Positions 9,161 through 17,425 of a DNA stretch of 34,664 bases are shown here, piece after piece (position 1 is the first letter of the stretch; each line of letters opens with the position of its first letter). The translations under genes and the position numbers were made by a program. The stretch is taken from NCBI GenBank assembly GCA_002696485.1, contig NZTP01000093.1, forward strand, positions 1 to 34,664. The letters are read 5' to 3'. The notes below the pieces were generated by a model. That model searched no databases. It was given only the letters and a program-made list of their open reading frames with translations, and was not told the DNA's origin. Source of the stretch: Altibacter sp. GTDB lineage: Bacteria > Bacteroidota > Bacteroidia > Flavobacteriales > Flavobacteriaceae.

Positions 9161-9442
9161 TTAGCTTACTAAGTCGTCAATAATCTTAGCCAGTTTAAAA
9201 TCTTTTTCGGTCACACCGCCTGCATCGTGCGTAGAGAGACTGATGTTCAATGTGTTGTAGGTATTAGACCAATCCGGATGATGCTGCATTTTTTCGGCTT
9301 CAAAAGCAATACGGGTCATCACCGAAAAGGCATCTTTAAAATCGCGAAACTCAATGGTGGTATGGATTGCATTCTCGCTGTAATCCCAACCTTCAAACTG
9401 CTCCAATTTATCATTAATTTCTTTTTCGCTCAATGCTTTCAT
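9161..9442 (-). CDS. phhB: Pterin-4a-carbinolamine dehydratase
   Basis: A 93-residue protein of normal length for the family. It carries the signature KMQHHPDWSNTYN (His54, His55, Trp58) and the following THDAGGVTEKD (His72, Asp73), which form the pterin-binding active site. The enzyme dehydrates 4a-hydroxytetrahydropterin so it can be recycled after aromatic amino acid hydroxylation. No phenylalanine hydroxylase gene is in this window, so the partner must lie elsewhere, or the protein serves another pterin such as molybdopterin. It is only 6 nt downstream of the SDR gene and 37 nt before the protease start, inside the minus-strand run. Cytoplasmic; no signal peptide. Confidence 0.92.
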   Translation of the reverse strand: MKALSEKEINDKLEQFEGWDYSENAIHTTIEFRDFKDAFSVMTRIAFEAEKMQHHPDWSNTYNTLNISLSTHDAGGVTEKDFKLAKIIDDLVS

Positions 9443-9448
9443 AATACA

Positions 9449-10306
9449 TTAATATTTTAGGGTACTTATCTCTTCTTTAAGCGTACTGTCTTCAATAACC
9501 TCTGCTACCGTAATACGATATTGCTTAGGTAATATGTTCTCCTTCGGAAGAATAGCAAGGTAGCTTTCCTCATTTCTGCTGAAGACACGCTTAAAGATAG
9601 GCAATTTATTGCTTAATTTGTCGGTAAGTTCCCGAAACAAATCTTCATGGTGCACCATATCATTGCTAGCCAAATGAAAGATACCTGTGCGTCTTTGATT
9701 AATGATGTAGTGAATTTGTTGGGCGATCTTATTGGCAGTTGTAACCGTTATTATAAGGTTAGGAAAGACTTCGAAAGAAGCGTGATGCTTGATGGTTTGC
9801 TTTAGCTGAAAAATAGCAGGGGAGTTCACGCCCAACACGGTTGGCAGTCTCAGGATTGCATAGGTCTCAATGGGCAATTCCCGGATGATCTTTTCTATGG
9901 AAAGTTTGTGTTTCCCATAATCACTTTCGGCTATGGGAAGATCTTTCTCGTACGAAGGATATGTAAACTTTCCGTCAAATACGGCGGCAGAAGATAAAAA
10001 TAACAACCGCGTTCCTTCATTGGTCAGAACATAATTCGCCAAGGTTTGGTGCATGGTTCTTTGAGACGCAAAATCTCCTTTAATCGAAGAAATGATTACA
10101 CAGGGGCGTACTTCAGCAAGGACCTCTAAAATGGTGTGTTTGGTGACGTCAAATCGATAGAATACCTTGTTGTCTTTAAGATCCTCATTATCTCTGCAAT
10201 ATGTGCCATAGACATCAAAATAGGACTGAAGTTCCTTATAGAGCGCATGACCAATAAAACCGCTGGCGCCGATGATAAGAATTCTATTTTGAGGAATTTG
10301 TTTCAT
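9449..10306 (-). CDS. NAD(P)-dependent SDR / sugar epimerase-like oxidoreductase
   Basis: A 285-residue extended SDR. The Rossmann motif ILIIGASGFIGHALYKEL (GxxGxxG) is at residues 10-27, SSAAVFDG near residue 105 supplies the Ser region, and YGKHKLSIEKI is the catalytic YxxxK. The later ILRLPTVLG and IFHLASNDM blocks resemble RmlD-type or NAD-dependent epimerase/dehydratase proteins. Substrate unknown; a nucleotide-sugar or small carbonyl compound is possible. The gene lies between glsA (24-nt gap) and the pterin dehydratase (6-nt gap) in the same direction, so it is probably part of their operon, although the neighbours give no clear pathway. Confidence 0.85.
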   Translation of the reverse strand: MKQIPQNRILIIGASGFIGHALYKELQSYFDVYGTYCRDNEDLKDNKVFYRFDVTKHTILEVLAEVRPCVIISSIKGDFASQRTMHQTLANYVLTNEGTRLLFLSSAAVFDGKFTYPSYEKDLPIAESDYGKHKLSIEKIIRELPIETYAILRLPTVLGVNSPAIFQLKQTIKHHASFEVFPNLIITVTTANKIAQQIHYIINQRRTGIFHLASNDMVHHEDLFRELTDKLSNKLPIFKRVFSRNEESYLAILPKENILPKQYRITVAEVIEDSTLKEEISTLKY

Positions 10307-10330
10307 GTACTTACTTCGGAAAATGACGTT

Positions 10331-11245
10331 CTAAAAAATAGACGCGCCGGTTTTTGTGGTGAATCTTTCAAGTGCCTGCATGCCAAGATAGGAATTTCCT
10401 TTTGGGTTCAAGCCGGGTGCCCACGTTGCCAGAATATATTCATTGGGCAGTAACGCGACAATACCACCGCCTACACCACTTTTTCCAGGCAATCCCACCT
10501 CGAAAGCAAATTCTCCTGCTTCGTCGTAGAATCCACAGGTGAGCATGATCGCATTGATACGCTTTACTTGTGTTAATGTAAGATGCGGAACATTGCGCAT
10601 ACATTTTCCGCGATTGGCAAATAAATAGAAGGCGTTGGATAATTGTTCGCAGTTCATCTCCAGCGCACATTGATGGAAATAGAAATCAAGCACTTCGTCC
10701 ACGGGATTGTTTAAATTGCCAAAGGATTTTAGCAAGTAAGCCGTGGCATAGTTCTTAAATCCGGTCGCTTTTTCGGAAGCAGCAACCCGTTCATTATAAA
10801 TAATAGTCTCATCATTTGCCAACCCGCGAACATAGGTCAAAAAGTCTTTTTTAGGATCAGATAATTCAGAGATTAGGATATCGGCAACAACAATAGCCCC
10901 GGCATTGATCAACGGATTTCTGGGAATTCCTTCTTCCATCTCCAATAGCGACAAGTGATTGAAGGGATCACCGGAGGGCTCTACATCCATTCTGTTCCAT
11001 ATGGAAGTTCCTACCTCTGATAATGCTTTGGCCAAGGAGAGTACCTTCGAAATACTTTGAACAGAGAAGCGCGTGTCCCAGTCTCCTACACAATAATTAT
11101 CACCCTTGATCCGATTTAGATATATTCCGAAGTTATCTTGGGAAACAGAAGCCAACTCAGGAATGTAAGAAGCCACTTTTCCCGTATCCTCAATACCCAA
11201 GAGTTCTGTGTGAATGTCTTCTAATACCTGTTGATAATCGATCAT
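10331..11245 (-). CDS. glsA: Glutaminase A
   Basis: A 304-residue serine-dependent glutaminase of the beta-lactamase fold, hydrolysing glutamine to glutamate and ammonia in the cytoplasm. The catalytic SxxK is seen as SVQSISKV with Ser64 and Lys67. Further family blocks are RNPLINAGAI (substrate-binding Asn), KNYATAYLLKSFGN, LANRGKCM and GLPGKSGVGGGIVALLP. Length matches E. coli YbaS/YneH. Its ATG follows the gcvT stop as TAATATG, so the two are probably translationally coupled. Pairing with a glycine-cleavage subunit suggests shared use in amino acid breakdown and ammonia release, which is inference. Confidence 0.95.
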   Translation of the reverse strand: MIDYQQVLEDIHTELLGIEDTGKVASYIPELASVSQDNFGIYLNRIKGDNYCVGDWDTRFSVQSISKVLSLAKALSEVGTSIWNRMDVEPSGDPFNHLSLLEMEEGIPRNPLINAGAIVVADILISELSDPKKDFLTYVRGLANDETIIYNERVAASEKATGFKNYATAYLLKSFGNLNNPVDEVLDFYFHQCALEMNCEQLSNAFYLFANRGKCMRNVPHLTLTQVKRINAIMLTCGFYDEAGEFAFEVGLPGKSGVGGGIVALLPNEYILATWAPGLNPKGNSYLGMQALERFTTKTGASIF

Positions 11246-11246
11246 A

Positions 11247-12329
11247 TTAACCTTTGTAGAACGGTAACTTTACCACGGTAGCCGGCACCGTATTCTTTCG
11301 AATTTGAATAAGGATCTCAGTTCCGGGTGCGCTAAGTTCGGTAGGAACATAGCCCATACCGATTCCTTGGTTTAGTGAAGGTGCCATCGTTCCGCTGGTC
11401 ACATTTCCGATGACTCTCCCGTCTTTTGAAACAATTTCGTACCCTTGTCTTGGAATGCCGCGTTCGTTAAGTTGAAACCCAATCAGTTTTCTTTTTACTC
11501 CTTCTTCTTTTTGTTGCTTTAAAGCTTCAGAGTTCACAAAGTCTTTCGTAAACTTTGTAATCCAACCCAAGCCCGCTTCGATAGGAGAGGTGGTATCATC
11601 AATATCATTTCCGTAGAGACAATAACCCATTTCCAACCGCAAGGTGTCACGTGCTGCCAAACCAATGGGTTTTATCCCAAATTTAGCACCGGCTTCCATT
11701 ACTTTGTCCCACACTTGCGCAACTTCGCTGTTCTTACAATAGATCTCGAAACCGCCGCTTCCGGTATATCCGGTCGCACTAATTATAACATGTTCAATTC
11801 CGGCAAAGTCTGCCACTTTGAACGTATAGAATTTAATTTCTGAAAGATCCACACTGGTTAAGGACTGCATCGCTTCAACCGCCTTTGGACCTTGAATGGC
11901 CAACAAGGAAAAATCTTCTGAAAGATTTCGCATTTCGGCTCCCATGGTATTGTGCTTTGATATCCAATCCCAATCTTTATCGATATTGGATGCATTCACG
12001 ACCAATAACCATTTTTCAGCATCAAGGCGGTATACGATAAGGTCGTCTACTATTCCACCTGAGGCATTAGGTAAGCAGCTGTACTGCGCTTGACCATCCA
12101 CCAATTTAGAAGCATCGTTACTGGTAACATGTTGAATGAGTTCTAAGGCTTTGGGACCGGTGATCAAAAATTCTCCCATGTGAGAAACATCAAAGACACC
12201 TACACCCTTACGAACCGTTTCATGTTCTGCCACCACTCCCTCGTAGGAAACGGGCATATTGTAACCGGCAAAGGGTACCATCTTGGCACCTAATTGTTCG
12301 TGAACTTGAGAAAGAGCAGTCTGCTTCAT
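11247..12329 (-). CDS. gcvT: Glycine cleavage system T protein (aminomethyltransferase)
   Basis: A 360-residue T protein, which moves the methylene group from the H-protein-bound aminomethyl intermediate to tetrahydrofolate, releasing ammonia. Hallmarks are [16 protein letters not shown] and [10 protein letters not shown] at the N-terminus, [30 protein letters not shown], the folate-site region [18 protein letters not shown] and the C-terminal [19 protein letters not shown]. gcvH and gcvP are absent here, which is common in this phylum. It is the first gene of a minus-strand run with a good promoter just upstream, and its stop is coupled to glsA. Start chosen at the ATG of [17 protein letters not shown], the usual N-terminus. 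Confidence 0.97.
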   Translation of the reverse strand: MKQTALSQVHEQLGAKMVPFAGYNMPVSYEGVVAEHETVRKGVGVFDVSHMGEFLITGPKALELIQHVTSNDASKLVDGQAQYSCLPNASGGIVDDLIVYRLDAEKWLLVVNASNIDKDWDWISKHNTMGAEMRNLSEDFSLLAIQGPKAVEAMQSLTSVDLSEIKFYTFKVADFAGIEHVIISATGYTGSGGFEIYCKNSEVAQVWDKVMEAGAKFGIKPIGLAARDTLRLEMGYCLYGNDIDDTTSPIEAGLGWITKFTKDFVNSEALKQQKEEGVKRKLIGFQLNERGIPRQGYEIVSKDGRVIGNVTSGTMAPSLNQGIGMGYVPTELSAPGTEILIQIRKNTVPATVVKLPFYKG

Positions 12330-12345
12330 GTGTGAAAATTTTTCG

Positions 12346-12378
12346 CAAATGTAACGTTATCTGTAAAAGGTAACGAAA
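12346..12378 (-). promoter_or_regulatory. Probable promoter of gcvT and its operon
   Basis: On the minus strand TTTCG (12378-12374) is followed after 20 nt by TACATTTG (12353-12346), an exact TAnnTTTG -7 box; the -33 differs from TTTG by one base. Transcription would begin near 12340, giving a leader of about 10 nt before gcvT. Confidence 0.45.
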
Positions 12379-12385
12379 GATTTGC

Positions 12386-12415
12386 TTGATTGTTTTCAAC
12401 AGGGGTAGTAACTTG
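12386..12415 (+). promoter_or_regulatory. Possible promoter of the NAD(P)HX repair gene
   Basis: TTG (12386-12388), 20 nt, then TAACTTG (12409-12415), a -7 box lacking one T. It sits beside the divergent gcvT promoter, and the two -33 regions lie within 15 nt, so regulation could be shared. Confidence 0.33.
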
Positions 12416-12463
12416 CAGATTACAATAACAACTGCTAGTTAAGCGTAAAGAAGGAACGTAGCA

Positions 12464-13999
12464 ATGAAAATATTTTCATCAGAACAATTATATCATGCCG
12501 ATAAGATAACCACCGAGAAAGAGGGGATCACTTCCGTAGATCTCATGGAACGGGCAGGAACACAGATCTTTAATTGGTTGCACCAGCGCATGCAAGGAGC
12601 TCAGGTTCCCATACATATCTTTTGCGGTATTGGTAATAACGGTGGTGACGGTCTGGTGGTAGGGCGGTTACTCATTGAGCACGGTTACAATGTCAATCTG
12701 TACGTGGTCAACTGCAGCGACAAACGTTCCAAGGAATTTTTAATAAACTACGATCGTGTAAAGAATGTGACCAAAAATTGGCCTAAATTAATGAAATCTG
12801 AAGACGATTTTCCTGCCATCGCTCCGCAGGATATTATTATCGATGCCATTTTTGGGATAGGTTTAAACCGATGTCCCGATGGTTGGGTAAAAAAACTCAT
12901 ACAATACCTTAACGCCAACAAAGCATTTAAGCTGTCTATAGACATCCCCAGTGGATTATTTGCTGAAAAGCCTGTGAGTGATCCCGATGCTGTCTTAAAG
13001 GCGAATCACACGCTTACATTTCAAGTGCCCAAATTATCCTTTTTTCTTCCTGATACCGGAATCTATGTTCCTTTTTATGAAGCCATAGATATTGGTTTGG
13101 ATGCAGAATTTTTGAGTAGTGCTGAACCCTTGGCCCAGCTTATTGGAAAACAGGAAGCGCAATTATTTTATAAACAACGACAAAAATACGATCACAAAGG
13201 AACGTACGGTCATGCACTCGTTGTGGCAGGCAGCTACGGCAAGATGGGAGCTGCCGTTCTGGCTACTAAAGCCGCGTTACGTACCGGTGCAGGAATGGCA
13301 ACCACATTTACGGCGAAATGCGGATATAGCATTCTACAAACAGCCATTCCCGAGGCCATGGTACTTACAGACGAACATGAAGAGTTCCTTACTGCGATCG
13401 ATTATAACTTTCAACCATCGGCTATTGGGATAGGGATGGGAATTGGTGTTCAGGAAGAAACTGTATCAGCTTTCAAAACGTTTCTAATGAAGACCGAAGT
13501 GCCTGTACTCCTCGATGCAGATGCGCTTAATATTCTGTCCTCTCACAAGGAGATCCTTGATCATATTCCAAAGCATTCGATCTTGACGCCGCATCCCGGA
13601 GAGCTTGAGCGATTAATAGGATCGTGGAGTTCAGATTATGACAAACTGGACAAGGCGAAAGCTTTCGCAAAAGAATATGACCTTGTCTTGCTTATAAAAG
13701 GGGCAAACTCCATTGTAGTTTTTGAGGAAAAATTATATATCAATACAACGGGAAATCCGGGTATGGCAACCGCCGGCAGCGGTGATGTCCTTTCCGGTAT
13801 GATCACTGGTCTACTATCACAAGGTTATGATCCATTATTAGCCACAGTATTTGCGGTCTACTTGCACGGGAGTGCCGGAAACATAGCTTCACAAGAGCTG
13901 GGTTATGAAGCAGTGATTGCCGGAGATATCATTGAAAAAATAGGTAATGCCTATCTGTCTCTTTTTGAACAAGAACCTCCCGAAACAGAACAGGCATAA
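12464..13999 (+). CDS. nnr: Bifunctional NAD(P)HX epimerase/dehydratase (YjeF-type)
   Basis: A 511-residue two-domain repair enzyme. The N-terminal epimerase domain (about 1-215) shows IFSSEQLYHADKIT, the dinucleotide loop HIFCGIGNNGGDGLVVGRLL and DAIFGIGLNR. The C-terminal ribokinase-like dehydratase domain (about 235-500) shows KGTYGHALVVAGSYGKMGAA, LDADALNIL, ILTPHPGELERL, LLIKGANSIV and NPGMATAGSGDVLSGMI. Together they convert damaged hydrated NAD(P)H back to NAD(P)H: one domain epimerises the R form, the other dehydrates the S form using ADP. Length matches E. coli YjeF/Nnr. It is divergent from gcvT and ends 9 nt before the convergent TlpA gene with no visible terminator between them. 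Confidence 0.96.
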   Translation: MKIFSSEQLYHADKITTEKEGITSVDLMERAGTQIFNWLHQRMQGAQVPIHIFCGIGNNGGDGLVVGRLLIEHGYNVNLYVVNCSDKRSKEFLINYDRVKNVTKNWPKLMKSEDDFPAIAPQDIIIDAIFGIGLNRCPDGWVKKLIQYLNANKAFKLSIDIPSGLFAEKPVSDPDAVLKANHTLTFQVPKLSFFLPDTGIYVPFYEAIDIGLDAEFLSSAEPLAQLIGKQEAQLFYKQRQKYDHKGTYGHALVVAGSYGKMGAAVLATKAALRTGAGMATTFTAKCGYSILQTAIPEAMVLTDEHEEFLTAIDYNFQPSAIGIGMGIGVQEETVSAFKTFLMKTEVPVLLDADALNILSSHKEILDHIPKHSILTPHPGELERLIGSWSSDYDKLDKAKAFAKEYDLVLLIKGANSIVVFEEKLYINTTGNPGMATAGSGDVLSGMITGLLSQGYDPLLATVFAVYLHGSAGNIASQELGYEAVIAGDIIEKIGNAYLSLFEQEPPETEQA

Positions 14000-14008
14000 T
14001 CTAAATGT

Positions 14009-15379
14009 TTATAATAGTTCCTGTAACATTTCCCGAAGCTTAGGGTCTGAAGGACGCGGTGCATCTGCCGATACTATCTTTCCTTGGGGGTCGATCAAAA
14101 TAAATCGCGGTATACCGAGGATACCGTAATTCTCTACGAAATCTGACTTCCAATTATTGTCGGCCATTAACTGAATGCCTCCCAAATCCTTTTCGGTGAC
14201 CATGGCCTTCCAAGTATCATAATCTTTTTTCTCATCGATGGAAATACTTACAAAAGCCACATTCTCATCTTGAAAATCTTCCTCTACAGCTTTTAAAGCC
14301 GGGATCTCTCGTATACAGGGACCGCACCAGGTTGCCCAAACATCGATATACACATATCGTCCCTCCAAATCAGACAGACTCGTAGTACCGCCCTTATGAT
14401 TCTCATACGTAAAGGTTGGGGAGTCGTTACCGGGTAGCAAGGGGCGTAATTTGTTGTACCGTGCCGTCAACTTTTCCAAATTCTCAGGATCGGGGGAACT
14501 ACTCTTATAGATTTGATAAACGTCATCTAAAGATACATCCGGACGCATACCAAACTCTAGGAAACCGTATAATAATTGATCTTTTGCATATCCATCGGGT
14601 AACGATTCATCTACTTTGGTTAAATAGGCCATTGTAGGATCAAAATCGGGATCATCATTATCAGATTCATTGATGAGTCTGTTAAAGTGCGTATCAAGCA
14701 TGCGTTGATAGGCAATGGATTGACGAAAGGCCGTTGTATCTGCATAATCGATATCTTTCATGGGTTCATAGTAGCGATCTGATACTTTGAAAGTTCTATC
14801 CCCGGTAAAATAGCGGTGGTATTCTTGAAAATTCTCTAAGTTCATGATATGTTCGTAATCCAGTTCCTTGGCCTCTAGCGCTTTAAACGCTTCTGAAAGA
14901 CCTTCGGTGTTGTTTAAAAGATCTTCGTACCGAGAATGGATGCTGTTTGCTTCGGCAACAAAATCCTTTTCTGACATGGCAAATACTTCCTGATACGGCT
15001 TCTCTTTTTCTGAAAGCAAGTATTTTTCAGCTAAATAATTATTTTCGGCTGCAAGATCCCCGGAGTATGAAATGCTCTCATCAAATTGCGTTATATCAAC
15101 GGAAAAAGTAAGTGTTTTTCCCTTTTCGAGATAGGTAAGTGTTCGTTCCCGTCCAATATAAAGTTCGTAAAAACCGTTGGTATCCAAATAGAGTGTATCG
15201 CTCAATGTACCGTTGGCTGAAATGGGAATTTCTTCCTTCAAATCGTATCCCCGAATCATGGCGGAACTTTCTTCAGAATTTTCAACAGTACCGGAAAGGA
15301 GCACATAATCAATGTTTTTATCGTCTTTCTTACATGAAATTATTGTGAGTGCAACGACAAGGAATACTAATTTTTTCAT
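14009..15379 (-). CDS. TlpA-like thioredoxin-fold lipoprotein
   Basis: A 456-residue protein with a lipoprotein signal (MKKLVFLVVALTIISC, Cys16, then KKDDKN) that places it on the periplasmic side of a membrane. The long middle part is a Bacteroidota-specific, mostly helical region with an N-terminal beta-rich section like DUF4369. The C-terminal thioredoxin-like domain has the redox motif WATWCGPC (Cys352, Cys355) and the cis-Pro loop GIPRF (Pro424). Such proteins reduce or transfer disulfides in envelope proteins, for example in cytochrome maturation; the partner is unknown here. The stop lies 9 nt from the convergent NAD(P)HX repair gene. An ORF-free gap of about 107 nt separates it from divergent hutH. 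Confidence 0.9.
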   Translation of the reverse strand: MKKLVFLVVALTIISCKKDDKNIDYVLLSGTVENSEESSAMIRGYDLKEEIPISANGTLSDTLYLDTNGFYELYIGRERTLTYLEKGKTLTFSVDITQFDESISYSGDLAAENNYLAEKYLLSEKEKPYQEVFAMSEKDFVAEANSIHSRYEDLLNNTEGLSEAFKALEAKELDYEHIMNLENFQEYHRYFTGDRTFKVSDRYYEPMKDIDYADTTAFRQSIAYQRMLDTHFNRLINESDNDDPDFDPTMAYLTKVDESLPDGYAKDQLLYGFLEFGMRPDVSLDDVYQIYKSSSPDPENLEKLTARYNKLRPLLPGNDSPTFTYENHKGGTTSLSDLEGRYVYIDVWATWCGPCIREIPALKAVEEDFQDENVAFVSISIDEKKDYDTWKAMVTEKDLGGIQLMADNNWKSDFVENYGILGIPRFILIDPQGKIVSADAPRPSDPKLREMLQELL

Positions 15380-15458
15380 AGGTGTTTACAGTTTGTACAT
15401 TTATAGCTTCAGAAGGCAATGAGTTGGCTAAAATTACAAAACCTTTGCTATAAATTGG

Positions 15459-15466
15459 TATTTTTG
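15459..15466 (+). promoter_or_regulatory. Possible -7 element of hutH
   Basis: TATTTTTG followed by C matches TAnnTTTG exactly and lies 20 nt before the hutH ATG, the usual place. No TTG is present at the expected -33 distance; a TTTG 11 nt upstream is too close. Confidence 0.4.
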
Positions 15467-15486
15467 CAGAACAAACAACCCAATCG

Positions 15487-16998
15487 ATGCAAGAAACCCA
15501 TTATATCAGTTCCGAGATATTGGATCTGCCCACTGTAAAAGAGATCATTGAGTCTAATAAACTATTGGAATTATCTGAAGAAGCGGCATTCAACATAAAA
15601 AAGTCCAAAGCCTATCTCGATGGAAAGATGGAGAACAATGAGCGACCCATCTACGGCATTAATACCGGATTTGGCTCGCTTTGCAATGTGAAGATCGCTA
15701 ACGACAATCTCTCAAAATTACAAGAAAACCTGGTGATGTCCCATGCATGCGGAACGGGAGACTATGTTCCCAGACCTATTGTAAAATTGATGTTGCTTTT
15801 GAAGATTCAATCGCTTAGCTATGGTTACAGTGGTGTGCAATTACAAACAGTAGAAAGGCTCATTGACTTTTATAATAACGACCTGCTTCCGGTGGTGTAT
15901 ACACAAGGCAGCTTGGGTGCTTCAGGAGATTTGGCTCCCTTAGCGCATTTGTCGCTTCCACTTTTGGGCAAAGGCGAAGTCTTTGTAGGCGAGAAACGCA
16001 TGCGCACTGCAAAAGTGCTCAAAAAATACAATTGGCAACCGATCACTCTCGAAGCAAAAGAAGGGTTGGCCCTATTAAATGGTACGCAATTTATGAGTGC
16101 ATACGGTGTCTATACTTTATTGCAATCTCATAAACTATCGTATCTAAGCGATGTGATTAGTGCGTTGTCTGTGGACGCATTCGATTGTAATATGAGTCCA
16201 TTCGACCCGCTGGTACATTTGGTACGGCCGCATCGCGGGCAAGTTAAAACTGCCGAGCGTATTGTGGAATTTCTGGAAGGAAGTGAATTAGGCCTTTCGG
16301 AAAAGAAGAACGTACAGGATCCTTATTCGTTTCGTTGCATCCCGCAAGTACATGGAGCTAGTAAGGATACCATCGTGTTTGTCACCAAATCTTTTAAGAC
16401 CGAGATCAATTCAGTAACAGACAATCCCAATATCTTTGTGGCAGAAGACAAGATCATTTCCGGCGGAAATTTTCACGGACAGCCCTTGGCCTTGGGATTG
16501 GATTACTTGTCAATCGCCATGGCCGAATTAGCCAATATCTCCGAAAGAAGAACCTATCAACTCGTTTCCGGATTGCGGGAATTGCCTGCTTTTTTAGTGA
16601 ATAACCCCGGATTGAACAGTGGTTTTATGATCCCGCAATATACCGCTGCAAGTATAGTAAGTCAGAATAAACAACTGGCTACACCTGCCTCTGTAGACTC
16701 GATCGTCTCCTCCAACGGACAGGAAGACCATGTAAGTATGGGGGCCAATGCAGCTACGAAATGTTTGCGTATTGTTGAGAACCTAGAGACTGTTTTGGCA
16801 ATAGAACTACTAAATGCGTCACAGGCTATGGAATTTAGAAGGCCAAAAAAGACATCGCCATTTTTAGAATCCTTCCTGCAGTCGTTTCGGGAAACGGTTT
16901 CTTTTGTGGCAGAAGATCGCCTTTTGGCAGATGATATCCATGCGGCCATAGCGTTCATTCAAAGTTTTTCTATTGATAATGAGATCTTGTTTGAATAA
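15487..16998 (+). CDS. hutH: Histidine ammonia-lyase
   Basis: A 503-residue member of the aromatic amino acid lyase family. It carries the self-forming MIO cofactor triad Ala145-Ser146-Gly147 in GSLGASGDLAPLAHL, the catalytic Tyr56 in PIYGINTGFG, NGTQFMSAYG and QDPYSFRCIPQVHGA. The substrate-selecting pair is Ser85-His86 (NLVMSHACG), as in histidine lyases, rather than the His-Leu pair of bacterial tyrosine lyases, so histidine to urocanate plus ammonia is the expected reaction. No hutU, hutI or hutG genes lie nearby. The start ATG is preceded by a -7-like box. The stop is 3 nt from the convergent small gene, with no terminator. Confidence 0.93.
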   Translation: MQETHYISSEILDLPTVKEIIESNKLLELSEEAAFNIKKSKAYLDGKMENNERPIYGINTGFGSLCNVKIANDNLSKLQENLVMSHACGTGDYVPRPIVKLMLLLKIQSLSYGYSGVQLQTVERLIDFYNNDLLPVVYTQGSLGASGDLAPLAHLSLPLLGKGEVFVGEKRMRTAKVLKKYNWQPITLEAKEGLALLNGTQFMSAYGVYTLLQSHKLSYLSDVISALSVDAFDCNMSPFDPLVHLVRPHRGQVKTAERIVEFLEGSELGLSEKKNVQDPYSFRCIPQVHGASKDTIVFVTKSFKTEINSVTDNPNIFVAEDKIISGGNFHGQPLALGLDYLSIAMAELANISERRTYQLVSGLRELPAFLVNNPGLNSGFMIPQYTAASIVSQNKQLATPASVDSIVSSNGQEDHVSMGANAATKCLRIVENLETVLAIELLNASQAMEFRRPKKTSPFLESFLQSFRETVSFVAEDRLLADDIHAAIAFIQSFSIDNEILFE

Positions 16999-17001
16999 GA
17001 T

Positions 17002-17379
17002 TTAACTGGCTTCGATCACAATCTCATCAACCCATGCTTTTGCTTCAGAAAGTGCATCAAATAGATGAAAAGGCTTCTTGAGAAATATCTTTTCGATCTC
17101 GACATTGGAAATATTGATCTCTTGGGTACTCACAACAGCAAATGCCTTGAGATTGTCGATCTTGGAAGTTTCAATATAGACACGAGGATCTACGGCATAG
17201 GAGTTCTTTCGATAGGAGATGTATCCAAAAGGCCTGTTCTTAAAATAGGTGTTAGATATTTCAAGAAGGTCTTTGTTGTATTCGGGAAGTACAGTAATAC
17301 CCTCATGCATGATGGTAACGAGATAGTTCTCATAGATCTCTACGGTCCCGAAGACGTATTGTAATGTAGTAACGTTCAA
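17002..17379 (-). CDS. Small STAS/SEC14-like protein of unknown function
   Basis: A product of about 125 residues. The body (YVFGTVEIYENYLVTIMHEG, then LEISNTYFKNRPFGYISYRK, VDPRVYIETSKIDNLKAFAV and a C-terminal FDALSEAKAWVDEI) has the alternating strands and helices of SpoIIAA-like STAS/SEC14 proteins, a small family common in flavobacteria with no known role. The frame is open to 17490, but that start would overlap the upstream methyltransferase by 65 nt. I choose the TTG at 17379, which gives the usual family length and removes the overlap; TTG starts are rare, so an unseen start remains possible. It follows the methyltransferase by about 46 nt and may share its transcript. Confidence 0.65.
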   Translation of the reverse strand: MNVTTLQYVFGTVEIYENYLVTIMHEGITVLPEYNKDLLEISNTYFKNRPFGYISYRKNSYAVDPRVYIETSKIDNLKAFAVVSTQEINISNVEIEKIFLKKPFHLFDALSEAKAWVDEIVIEAS

Positions 17380-17425
17380 TTTGGTTGGATTTGAGACTTT
17401 CAAGTTACAAAATTCACAAAGAACT

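Noticed and set aside
15487-16998. Tyrosine ammonia-lyase
   Set aside because: The residue pair at the selectivity site is Ser-His, as in histidine lyases, not the His-Leu type of bacterial tyrosine lyases.
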